16,174 nt of DNA from DAORHV01 sp964434575 (lineage in GTDB: Bacteria > Patescibacteriota > Gracilibacteria > Peribacterales > Peribacteraceae), in assembly GCA_964434575.1 (NCBI GenBank), contig CAYSWB010000026.1, positions 1-16,174 on the forward strand. The letters run 5' to 3'. The notes beneath the pieces were generated by a model. That model ran no database searches, had not been told where the DNA came from, and saw only the letters and a program-made list of their open reading frames with translations. The number at the start of each line of letters is the position of its first letter. Positions within the stretch are counted from its first letter, which is position 1. This document shows positions 1 through 8,603 of the stretch, one piece after another. A program made the position numbers and the translations under genes.

Positions 1-54
1 AGCGCCAGGCTGGGGGTCTGGAGACCCAGGGTTCGAGTCCCTGCACCCCGACCA
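1..54 (+). tRNA. tRNA-Pro (anticodon GGG), 3' part only
   Basis: The window begins inside a tRNA, in the D-stem 3' strand. The anticodon stem is 5-9 paired with 17-21. The 7-nt loop is CTGGGGG (10-16), with U33 in place, GGG as anticodon and G at position 37, as expected for tRNA-Pro. The T stem is CAGGG/CCCTG (27-31 and 39-43) around loop TTCGAGT. The acceptor 3' strand is CACCCCG (44-50), followed by discriminator A51 and an encoded CCA (52-54). The acceptor 5' strand and most of the D arm lie outside the window. Confidence 0.93.
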
Positions 55-151
55 TACGTGATCCATGAGCAGGGTCTGTTTGGCCGTGGTGTCAAAGTTC
101 TCTGGCATTGCAGCCTTCATGTGCATATACTGACCCCTTTCTTTGCCATTA

Positions 152-196
152 TTGACATTTAGCCCACTTGATTTTCTAGTAATAGTATGAGATAAT
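152..196 (+). promoter_or_regulatory. Candidate promoter(s) for the DHH phosphoesterase gene
   Basis: The best pair is TTGATT (168-173), a 17-nt spacer and GATAAT (191-196). It predicts a start near 203 and a leader of about 13 nt. A perfect TTGACA lies at 152-157, with TCTAGT 17 nt further on (175-180) as a weaker alternative. The whole 55-215 gap is more AT-rich than the coding DNA around it. I see no gene in it and no clear terminator after the tRNA. Confidence 0.45.
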
Positions 197-215
197 AATA
201 CGAAAAGTAAGTCAA

Positions 216-1580
216 ATGCCCCTCAATCCCGCCGCCATCGCAGACGCACGCAAGGCAATCGCTGTCCATAACAGGCTGCTGATCGTGCCGCATGCCAACG
301 TGGACCCCGACGGGCTGAGCAGTGCCTTGGCCTGCTACCACGTCTTCAAGGCGCTCGGGAAGGATTGCACCGTCATTTGTCCGGACACCCCGCCCGAGGC
401 GCTCAAGTTCCTGCCCGGCTTCGAGAACCTGTCCACGTCGGTGAGCTCCGAACAGGAGTTCATCATCACGCTGGACTGCTCCGACGGCGTGGAGGTCGAC
501 AAGCTGCGTTACACGGTGGAGGAGAACAAAGTGAACATCATCGTGGTGCCCAAGAAAGGAAAGCTCAAGAAGCAGCAAGTCAGCATCCTCGAAGGGGGAG
601 TGAATTACGATCTGATCGTCGTGGTCGACAGCGCCGAGTTATCCCTGCTTGGTTCCATCTATACCGACAACGTCGATCTGTTCAACGAAGTGCCCATCCT
701 CAACATCGACCATCACGTCAGCAATACGCAGTTCGGCCAGCTGCACCTCATCGATCCCACCGCCGCCAGCGCCACCGAGGTGCTGTATTCGTGGTTCACC
801 ACCGACGAGAAGTGGAAGGAGCTCATTACGCCGGATGTGGCCACGCTGCTGCTGACCGGGCTCATCACCGACACGCGAAGTTTCCAGAATCCCAACACCA
901 CTCCGCGGTCGCTGGAGGTGGCCGCCAACCTGCTCGACTTCGGTGCACGCCAGCAGGAGATCATCAAGCACATTTACAAGACCAAGCCGCTGTCCACGCT
1001 CAAGATTTGGGGTCGCGCGCTCAACGGCATCCAGATGGATCCGTCCGCCCGCATCGTGTGGTCGGCCATCAGCCTGCAGGACCTGCAGGAAATGGGCGCC
1101 ACGGCCAAGGAGACCGCCGGCATTCTCGACGAGTTGATCTCCACGATCCCGGACGCCGACGTGCACGTGCTGTTCACCGAAACGGAGCCCGGCTTGCTGA
1201 AGGCCAGCGTACGCTCTTCGCCGTCCATCGACGTGAACGTCGCGGCAGGCCGCCTGTTCGGCGGCGGAGGCCATGCCCGCGCGTCGGGATTCAAGGTGAA
1301 GGGCTACGCCAACTTCCAGCTCGCGGTGCTGGAGAGCGTCCAGAAACTCAAGGACGAAGTGAAGCGCCAGCTCGACTCGGCCAACGCGCCGCTGCCCAAG
1401 TCGGCCGGTCCGACCGACGCCCAGAAATCCGCCGCCAAGCCCGCTCCGCAAGCCGCATCCAAACAGGCGGGCAGGCAACCGTCCGCGCCGTCCACCGACG
1501 TGGTCGGCAAGATCAGCCAGAACGGCGATGTGAAACAGGGCGGGGGACTGGACGTGGTGAAGCAGCTCGGAAACGCCTAA
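216..1580 (+). CDS. DHH/DHHA1 family phosphoesterase (NrnA-like oligoribonuclease / PAP phosphatase family)
   Basis: 454 aa. The N-terminal DHH domain has H26, D30 and D32 in a HANVDPDG motif, D138 in a VVVDS strand, the name motif D165-H166-H167, and D219 in LITDT. These are the usual ligands of the two metal ions. The DHHA1 substrate-binding domain has GGGGHARASG at 349-358. Members of the family hydrolyse very short RNAs or 3'-phosphoadenosine phosphate in the cytosol. The protein is longer than the usual ~320 aa for two reasons: an extra segment of about 55 residues (roughly 85-140) between the first motif and the DHH strand, and an Ala/Pro/Lys/Gln-rich tail after ~385. There is no Shine-Dalgarno sequence. 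infB follows on the same strand; these families commonly share a translation operon with rbfA and truB, which are absent here. Exact substrate unknown. Confidence 0.9.
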   Translation: MPLNPAAIADARKAIAVHNRLLIVPHANVDPDGLSSALACYHVFKALGKDCTVICPDTPPEALKFLPGFENLSTSVSSEQEFIITLDCSDGVEVDKLRYTVEENKVNIIVVPKKGKLKKQQVSILEGGVNYDLIVVVDSAELSLLGSIYTDNVDLFNEVPILNIDHHVSNTQFGQLHLIDPTAASATEVLYSWFTTDEKWKELITPDVATLLLTGLITDTRSFQNPNTTPRSLEVAANLLDFGARQQEIIKHIYKTKPLSTLKIWGRALNGIQMDPSARIVWSAISLQDLQEMGATAKETAGILDELISTIPDADVHVLFTETEPGLLKASVRSSPSIDVNVAAGRLFGGGGHARASGFKVKGYANFQLAVLESVQKLKDEVKRQLDSANAPLPKSAGPTDAQKSAAKPAPQAASKQAGRQPSAPSTDVVGKISQNGDVKQGGGLDVVKQLGNA

Positions 1581-1604
1581 AGAACGCCTTTCGTTTGGCG
1601 TTTT
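1571..1604 (+). terminator. Hairpin between the DHH gene and infB, with two alternative stems
   Basis: AGAACGCC (1581-1588) pairs with GGCGTTTT (1597-1604) over 8 bp with one G-U pair and an 8-nt loop. The right arm supplies four Ts, but no longer T run follows. AAACGCC (1571-1577), overlapping the stop codon, can pair with the same right arm (1597-1603), so two stems compete. It could be a weak terminator or attenuator ahead of infB. Confidence 0.35.
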
Positions 1605-1644
1605 ACGTTTCGGCGTGGTAAGGTTCGGACGGTCAAGAACCGAC

Positions 1645-3891
<2,247 letters not shown>

Positions 3892-3903
3892 GGGGGCTTC
3901 AAG

Positions 3904-3939
3904 GACGACAAAGAGCGGCTACTCTTTGACCTCCTCGTC
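3904..3939. terminator. Stem-loop between convergent infB and the unknown membrane-associated gene
   Basis: CAAAGAG (3909-3915) and CTCTTTG (3922-3928) form a perfect 7-bp stem with a 6-nt loop. GACGA (3904-3908) and TCGTC (3935-3939) can extend it across a 6-nt bulge. It sits in the 68-nt gap between two converging genes and is symmetric, so it could end transcripts from either side. Neither strand has an immediate T run; T-rich sequence starts about 20 nt later on the plus strand. Confidence 0.5.
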
Positions 3940-3959
3940 TTCGTGATTTCTTTGTTTTC

Positions 3960-5243
3960 CTAGGCCGCAGCCTGCTGGTCCCCGAACAGCATCCTGCTCT
4001 GCTCCAGTCGCGGATCGATGCGGTCCAAGCCGCGGATGTATTCGCGGACGATCTGTTGTTCGTCGCGGCTGCGGGGCTGCGTGAACATGCGGACGAACGC
4101 CGCGCGTTCGCCGTCGGACCGCATGCCCGCCATCGCCTGGACGAGCGGGGTGTTGCGGCCTTCGGTCAGCTCGCCGATCTGGGCCATGGTCACGCCGCCC
4201 GGGCTGGTGGTGAGGGCGCGGAATTCGGCGCCGCGCTCGCGGCGCAACTCCTGCAGCTCCTCGATGACGGCCGCGCCGCGGTCACCGCTCAGGTGGCCGT
4301 GCTGGATCATGTTCTGGGCCTGGGGGGTGTTTAAGTAGCTCAGGCGCTTCACGGCGTTGTACGTGCCGCTGCGGGCGAGGTCGGGGTTGAACGACAACGC
4401 CGCCACGCCGGCCCACAAGGCGGTCGGCCAGGTGAAGCCCTGCTTGGAGCCCATGTACAGACCCATGCCGGTGATGAGCGACGCGCCGACGCCGGTGAGA
4501 AACCGGATCGGGCGGTAATCGCCCTGGCTTACCGGCGCGCTGCGGCGCCAGTCGGCCAGCGCCGCGCCCACCGGGTCCACGCTTTCGACCTGGCGGATGC
4601 CGGCGCGCATTTGTTGCAGGAGCTGGCGCTGCTGGGGATTCACGGCCGCGATGGGGCTGCCGGAGATCATGTCGATGTTGCGGTAGGCATCGTCGATGCG
4701 GCGCCAGTTCACGTTCAGGCGGCCGGTACGGCGGTTGCGGCGGTAAAAGTACCCGTCGGAAGCCGAGCCGTTGCCGCTCAGTACCGCTTCCGGGTCGGCC
4801 GTCAGGCCGCGCATATAGGTGGAGAGCGTGCGGTTGACCGTGCGCATGGCGCTGTTGTTGCTTTCGCCGTCCAGCGAGAACGTCTCGCCCAGGCGTTCCA
4901 TGGCAAAATCGCGGACGTCGCCGCCGCGCGGGTCGCCGCCGAGTTCAGCCGAAATGCGCGTACCCAGCATGCGGGCGCGCAGTTCCATCGCGCGGTCATA
5001 CAGCTCGCCCATGCGTTGCCAGTTCTGGGTGATCTGCTCGCCGGACTCCGGCATGTTCATGAGCATGGCGTTGCGCTGCCACAACGAACCGGCCTGGGAG
5101 CCGATGCGTTCCAGTTCCGGCAGGAGCGGATGCTCGCGCATGGCTTCCACGGACATCTTGAGCATCTGCCAGCGGTTGCGCTCGAGGTCGAGACGCTCCG
5201 GGCCCAAGTTTGCCGCCTCTTGGCGATTGTTCTGGGCGGGCAT
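3960..5243 (-). CDS. Unknown protein with a central hydrophobic hairpin, partner of the VirB6/TrbL-like protein
   Basis: 427 aa; I do not recognise the family. The N-terminal ~240 residues are charged and mostly helical in character, with many Arg, Glu and Met and no signal peptide. A hydrophobic stretch at about 246-286 (FLTGVGASLITGMGLYMG, then WPTALWAGVAALSF) could form two short membrane segments. The C-terminal ~140 residues are again charged and helical. The gene starts three bases after the stop of the upstream VirB6-like gene (TAAGCCATG) and has no ribosome binding site of its own, so translation is probably coupled. That spacing is the best clue to function: an accessory or assembly subunit of the same membrane complex. 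The ORF is intact and its base use matches its neighbours. Confidence 0.85.
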   Translation of the reverse strand: MPAQNNRQEAANLGPERLDLERNRWQMLKMSVEAMREHPLLPELERIGSQAGSLWQRNAMLMNMPESGEQITQNWQRMGELYDRAMELRARMLGTRISAELGGDPRGGDVRDFAMERLGETFSLDGESNNSAMRTVNRTLSTYMRGLTADPEAVLSGNGSASDGYFYRRNRRTGRLNVNWRRIDDAYRNIDMISGSPIAAVNPQQRQLLQQMRAGIRQVESVDPVGAALADWRRSAPVSQGDYRPIRFLTGVGASLITGMGLYMGSKQGFTWPTALWAGVAALSFNPDLARSGTYNAVKRLSYLNTPQAQNMIQHGHLSGDRGAAVIEELQELRRERGAEFRALTTSPGGVTMAQIGELTEGRNTPLVQAMAGMRSDGERAAFVRMFTQPRSRDEQQIVREYIRGLDRIDPRLEQSRMLFGDQQAAA

Positions 5244-5246
5244 GGC

Positions 5247-7070
5247 TTACGGGCGCGGGGGAGCGGGCGGCGTGGGCGGCGTCGCGGGACGGCCCTGGGC
5301 GATTGCGGCGTCGATATTGTTGAGCTGTGCGCCGATGCGGCCAGCGCTTCCCTGGCGTTCGGCGATGCGGCGCAGTTCGGGGAGCACGTTGTTGGAGTTC
5401 AGGCGGGTCGGGTCGCCGACGCCGTTGGCGATGAGCGCCTGGCGCAGTTCGGCCAGCTTCTCCTCGCGGGCGGCGCCGGTGAGGGCCGGGTTGTTGAGGC
5501 GCTGGATGGCCTCCACCACGCGGGTCGTGTTCGCGTTGTCCTGGTTGAGCGTCTTGGCGGCCTGGTCGATATTGATGCCGCTTTCGCTCGTGGCACCGGT
5601 GCGGATGCCGCCGAACGTCTCTTTGAGCGACTTGCCGGTGAGCGCGCTGGACTGGATGGCCTGCTGCAGCTGGCGCGGCGTGTTGACGAGCTGGCCGAGC
5701 GTGCGGCGCTCGCCGCCGGGTCCGGGCAGCGGCAGGGGAATGAGCATCGGGGCGGTGGCCGCGGCGCCGGCGATGGAGTCGCCAAAGCCCTTCACCTTCT
5801 CGGTGAAGTTGCCGATGAGCTGGTTGCTCTTCAGGGCCGTGAACGCGCCGGTGTAGATGATGCCGATGGCGGCGCACTGCCACATGAGGTGCCACCACGT
5901 GCGCACGCCGTTGACCAGCGGCACGTTGATGACGAGGCCGTTGTTCGGCGCGGCGATCTGGGCGGTGCTGGAGAGCATCACGAAGCCGATGGCGATGGGA
6001 ATGGCCACCACCGTCGGCAGGAAGGCGGCGCTCTTGAAGTTATTCCAGATGTCGTATTCGGACGGCAGGCCGGGCACGCCGAGCTTGCCGTTGATGACGT
6101 AGCCGATGAACGCGAACGGCATGAAGGCCACGCATACCCACAGGATGACCATGCGGATGACGAGGCCGATCGCCAGGGCGATGAGCGGCAGCGTGACGGC
6201 CATGATCAGCACCGCGGACAGCACGGTGGTCACGAGCATGCGCAGGCTGATGGTGATGATGTTCTGGCTGGCGCCGGCCGGATCGACCGGGCTGCCGGGA
6301 ACCTGCGCCAGGGCCTGCAGACGCGCGAAGCTGACGGCCAGGCCGTTGATCATGGCATGGCCCGGTGCGAGGTTGGCCGCGGTGATGAAGTCGCCGGTGC
6401 GGTAGCACACCAGACCGGTCAAGCACTTGCAGTTCGGGTCGTTTGGATTCGGGCAGAACGCCTGCGCTTCGGCGGCTTCGGGCAGGATTTTCACGTCCAG
6501 GATCACTTTGCAGGGCTGGAGCGGGGGAGTGGCGTTGTCGTCATGCATGACGCAGGCGAAGCCCGGCAGCATGTTCGGGATCGAGTAGATCGTGGACGTC
6601 AGGATATTGGCGATGTCGATGATCACGCGCGGGAAGAACCACGAGAAGTTCACCAGGATCACCGCGGTCACGAACTGCACCAGTTTGGTCTGAATCATCT
6701 CTTTCTTGGCCGTGATGATGGTGTAGATGGCCACGCCGATGAGCATGAGCGCGAAACCCAGGTTCATGAGGTCGCGAGACAGGATCCAAATCTGGTTCAA
6801 GTGGGCCAGGATGACCGGATCGGTGAGGAATTCGGTCGAAAGCAGGTACTGGAGGATCCACAACGCGATGTACGCGATCACCGTCAGGAAGCTGATTACG
6901 ATGCCCAGAACGGACATGATGTTCACGGCAGGCTCACCCAGCTGGCCACGGACCTGTTGTCCGGCGCCTTGCGCCAAAACCTGGGGAATACCCAGGGCGT
7001 CGCCGTGTACGGCCAGGACGGCCAGCACGACCAGCGCAAGGAGACCAATGAGGTGTTTGTTTTTAGCCAT
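5247..7070 (-). CDS. Multi-pass membrane protein, VirB6/TrbL-like (type IV secretion or conjugation family)
   Basis: 607 aa. A signal-like N-terminus (about 1-30) is followed by hydrophobic helices near 50-80, 100-125 and 130-165. Next comes a loop of about 100 residues with six cysteines, including an NCKC pair, suggesting disulfides outside the membrane. Further helices surround IRMVILWVCVAFMPFAF, a pattern seen in TrbL/VirB6 proteins of Patescibacteria. The C-terminal ~170 residues look cytoplasmic and end in a Pro-rich tail. In known systems VirB6/TrbL forms the inner-membrane channel platform. No VirB4, relaxase or pilin gene is visible here, so a role in DNA transfer is not shown. ATG 7070 is chosen over GTG 7073 because a promoter -10 ends 6 nt before it, predicting a leaderless mRNA. 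Confidence 0.7.
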   Translation of the reverse strand: MAKNKHLIGLLALVVLAVLAVHGDALGIPQVLAQGAGQQVRGQLGEPAVNIMSVLGIVISFLTVIAYIALWILQYLLSTEFLTDPVILAHLNQIWILSRDLMNLGFALMLIGVAIYTIITAKKEMIQTKLVQFVTAVILVNFSWFFPRVIIDIANILTSTIYSIPNMLPGFACVMHDDNATPPLQPCKVILDVKILPEAAEAQAFCPNPNDPNCKCLTGLVCYRTGDFITAANLAPGHAMINGLAVSFARLQALAQVPGSPVDPAGASQNIITISLRMLVTTVLSAVLIMAVTLPLIALAIGLVIRMVILWVCVAFMPFAFIGYVINGKLGVPGLPSEYDIWNNFKSAAFLPTVVAIPIAIGFVMLSSTAQIAAPNNGLVINVPLVNGVRTWWHLMWQCAAIGIIYTGAFTALKSNQLIGNFTEKVKGFGDSIAGAAATAPMLIPLPLPGPGGERRTLGQLVNTPRQLQQAIQSSALTGKSLKETFGGIRTGATSESGINIDQAAKTLNQDNANTTRVVEAIQRLNNPALTGAAREEKLAELRQALIANGVGDPTRLNSNNVLPELRRIAERQGSAGRIGAQLNNIDAAIAQGRPATPPTPPAPPRP

Positions 7071-7076
7071 CACAAT

Positions 7077-7105
7077 ATTGTAGCAGAAATGGCGGTTTTG
7101 CTCAA
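7077..7105 (-). promoter_or_regulatory. Sigma70-type promoter giving a predicted leaderless mRNA for the VirB6-like gene
   Basis: On the minus strand, TTGAGC (7105-7100) is followed by a 17-nt spacer and TACAAT (7082-7077). Six bases then lead to ATG at 7070, so the predicted transcription start falls on or next to the start codon. There is no Shine-Dalgarno sequence. Confidence 0.7.
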
Positions 7106-7340
7106 TCGTTAGCGCTATGGTCTTTTTCTGGGTACGCGATGTAGTCGATCGCCAATATTATGAATAACTTTTGTGTTCAATTAAGAGAAATTTATGAGTA
7201 TTAAATGTCTTATTTTGGCTTAAATAAAACAAAATAAATGAATACAAAAGTAGGATCATCACTTTGTTCTATTTTCTTGATCTACATGGGGGATTGTGAG
7301 TAACATTTGTGAACGTGGGCTTACCGCTCCCGTATCCCTT
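7106..7340. promoter_or_regulatory. AT-rich divergent control region
   Basis: This non-coding gap separates the VirB6-like operon from the winged-helix regulator. Bases 7201-7260 are only 13/60 G+C by hand count, against clearly GC-rich genes on both sides. It has several A-tracts (7221-7249), which may bend the DNA. An inverted repeat, GCGAT (7136-7140) and ATCGC (7148-7152), has a 7-nt spacer and is a possible operator. For the plus-strand gene the best promoter is TTGATC (7277-7282), 18 nt, TAACAT (7301-7306), giving a leader of about 28 nt. Confidence 0.5.
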
Positions 7341-7925
7341 ATGCACGACGCACTTAAAGCACTGTTCAGCTCCCAAACCCGCGTGAAGTTGTTGTCGGTG
7401 TTTTTGCTGCATCCCGAGGAGGAGTATTTCATCCGCCAGCTCACCCGCCTGCTCAACGAGCAGATCAACTCCATCCGCCGCGAGCTGGAGAACCTGCGCC
7501 GCATCGGTTTGGTGAAGGCCAGGCACCGCAACCGCAAGAAGTATTACAAGGCCGATCCGGACTTCCTCTTCTTCCACGAGCTCAAGAGCATGTTCTCCAA
7601 GGAGGTGCGCGGCGGCGAGAGCGCCACGGTCGCCGCCCTGAAGTCGTTGCCTGGCGTCCAGTTCCTGCTGCTTGCCGGCAGTTTCGTCGGCACGCACAGC
7701 AAAGTTGACCTGCTGCTGGTCGGCGACGTGAAGAAGGAAGTGGTCGAGCTTCTGCTGTCGCAGGACCCGAGCATGCGCAACGTGAAGTACTCGCTGTTCC
7801 CGAAGGCCGACTTCCTCTACCGCCTGAGCCTCCGCGACCGCTTTATCCTGGAAATCGTCGACGATCCGCGCCATACCGTCGCCACCAACCACATCCAGAA
7901 AGACATCGACGAGGCCCGCAAATAA
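7341..7925 (+). CDS. Winged-helix transcriptional regulator with a degenerate nucleotidyltransferase-like domain
   Basis: 194 aa. The N-terminal ~70 residues form a winged helix-turn-helix: LFSSQTRVKLLSVFLLHP, then a recognition-helix region near EQINSIRRELENLRRIGLV, then a basic wing (KARHRNRKK). The second half resembles an MNT-type nucleotidyltransferase fold: AGSF at 112-115, then K121-V122-D123 and GD at 128-129. The usual DxD of active enzymes reads KxD, so catalysis is doubtful and the domain may sense a ligand or dimerise. ATG 7341 is preferred. A GTG at 7296 is in frame, but it precedes the predicted -10 (7301-7306), and the family usually starts just before the LF.S.TRVKLL motif. 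Its divergent position suggests control of the VirB6-like operon or of itself; that is inference. Confidence 0.75.
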   Translation: MHDALKALFSSQTRVKLLSVFLLHPEEEYFIRQLTRLLNEQINSIRRELENLRRIGLVKARHRNRKKYYKADPDFLFFHELKSMFSKEVRGGESATVAALKSLPGVQFLLLAGSFVGTHSKVDLLLVGDVKKEVVELLLSQDPSMRNVKYSLFPKADFLYRLSLRDRFILEIVDDPRHTVATNHIQKDIDEARK

Positions 7926-7934
7926 ACTCACGAA

Positions 7935-7953
7935 AGGAAAACGAGGTTTTCCT
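7935..7953 (+). terminator. Short-loop hairpin after the regulator gene
   Basis: AGGAAAAC (7935-7942) and GTTTTCCT (7946-7953) form a perfect 8-bp stem with a GAG loop, 9 nt after the stop codon. The right arm is T-rich, but the following bases are CTCGCGGG and not a T run. It could be a terminator for the regulator or the first element of the rplS leader. Confidence 0.4.
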
Positions 7954-8004
7954 CTCGCGGGCTCTCTTTTCCCAGTGGCGCGCTCCAGCGCCGGGACCCG
8001 CGAG
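7954..8004 (+). promoter_or_regulatory. Long compound stem-loop upstream of rplS, candidate ribosomal protein leader
   Basis: The right arm is one continuous run of 17 paired bases. GCGCC (7988-7992) pairs with GGCGC (7977-7981), closing loop GCTCCA. GGGA (7993-7996) pairs with TCCC (7970-7973) across an AGT bulge. CCCGCGAG (7997-8004) pairs perfectly with CTCGCGGG (7954-7961) across an 8-nt bulge. All bulges are on the left arm. L19 leaders are known in some bacteria (Rfam has an L19 leader), but I cannot say this belongs to that family. It matters for rplS only if transcription starts upstream of it. Confidence 0.45.
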
Positions 8005-8061
8005 ACCCGTCGCTTCGCGCGCCTTTTCGTTCTCCTGTCGGCGTCTCTGGCAAGGAAGGCC

Positions 8062-8090
8062 TTTACAGCCCTTTCTTTTTCGCGTAACTT
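8062..8090 (+). promoter_or_regulatory. Candidate near-leaderless promoter of rplS
   Basis: TTTACA (8062-8067), a 17-nt spacer and TAACTT (8085-8090) lie 9 nt before the rplS ATG. The -35 matches 5 of 6 consensus bases; the -10 is weak (3 of 6) but keeps TA and the final T. Transcription from here would give a leader of about 3 nt and bypass the folded region upstream. Confidence 0.4.
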
Positions 8091-8099
8091 CTCCCGGCA

Positions 8100-8558
8100 A
8101 TGCCGTCACCAACCCTTTTCAGCCAGGCCAAGAAATACGAGAAAGCCCGCCCCGAACTTCGTCCGGGTTTCACCGTCCGCGTGCACCAGAAGGTGCAGGA
8201 AGGTGACAAGGAGCGCGTTCAGATCTTCGAGGGCCTGATCATCGCCATTCACCGCGGCCACACCCCGGCCGACTTCAGCTTCACCGTCCGCCGCATCGCG
8301 TCGGGCGTGGGCGTGGAGAAGGTGTTCCCGCTGCACTCGCCCCTCATCGAGAAGATCGAGGTGAAGAAGGTCGCCAAGGTTCGCCGCGCCAAGCTGAACT
8401 TCCTGCGCAACCGCAGCGGCAAGAGCGCCCGCATCAGCGAGCGCTTCACCAGCGCCGAGGAGTTCGCCATCGCAGCCGCTCCGGCCCCCGTGGCCGAGAC
8501 GCCGGCCGAGGAGGCGCCCGCCGCCGAACCCGCCAAGAAGGAAGAGGCCGCCAAGTAG
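8100..8558 (+). CDS. rplS: 50S ribosomal protein L19
   Basis: 152 aa. L19 lies at the 30S-50S interface. The conserved core is clear: RPGFTVRVHQKVQEGDKERVQ, FEGLIIA, the FTVRRIASGVGVEKVFPLHSP signature region and VRRAKLNFLR. The start is well defined, because an in-frame TAA at 8085-8087 closes the frame and ATG 8100 is the only start codon after it. There is no Shine-Dalgarno sequence. L19 is normally about 115 residues. The extra ~35 here form an Ala/Pro/Glu/Lys low-complexity tail, similar in style to the tail of the DHH protein. The pyruvyl transferase gene starts 45 nt downstream, apparently with its own promoter. Confidence 0.97.
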   Translation: MPSPTLFSQAKKYEKARPELRPGFTVRVHQKVQEGDKERVQIFEGLIIAIHRGHTPADFSFTVRRIASGVGVEKVFPLHSPLIEKIEVKKVAKVRRAKLNFLRNRSGKSARISERFTSAEEFAIAAAPAPVAETPAEEAPAAEPAKKEEAAK

Positions 8559-8566
8559 GGGAGGAG

Positions 8567-8595
8567 TGGAGCCGATTGAGCTCTGCGTCTATGCT
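8567..8595 (+). promoter_or_regulatory. Candidate promoter of the pyruvyl transferase gene
   Basis: TGGAGC (8567-8572), 17 nt and TATGCT (8590-8595) end 8 nt before ATG 8604, predicting a leader of 0-2 nt. The -35 is weak. A purine run, GGGGAGGAG at 8558-8566, looks like a Shine-Dalgarno but lies 37 nt from the ATG. Confidence 0.4.
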
Positions 8596-8603
8596 GTTTG
8601 TGC

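Noticed and set aside
1615..1644. Upstream GTG start for infB adding ten residues
   Set aside because: MRLIQVAKILGI at ATG 1645 is the normal start of the IF2_N domain, and the added residues are unlike the family.
3960..7070. Conjugative plasmid or integrative element
   Set aside because: Only the VirB6/TrbL-like component is present. No relaxase, VirB4, integrase, transposase or attachment repeats are visible, and base composition matches the housekeeping genes on both sides.
4611..7112. Very long open frame (833 codons) on the plus strand opposite the VirB6-like operon
   Set aside because: Composition is the Ala/Gly/Arg/His/Val-rich pattern of an antisense shadow in GC-rich DNA, and it recognisably mirrors real membrane and charged segments on the minus strand, which have a promoter and family features.
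7296..7340. Upstream GTG start for the winged-helix regulator
   Set aside because: It lies before the predicted -10 (7301-7306), and the added 15 residues precede a typical family start; it cannot be fully excluded without transcript data.
8558..8566. GGGGAGGAG as the ribosome binding site of the pyruvyl transferase gene
   Set aside because: It is 37 nt from ATG 8604, and no ATG or GTG giving a sensible frame lies 5-10 nt after it.
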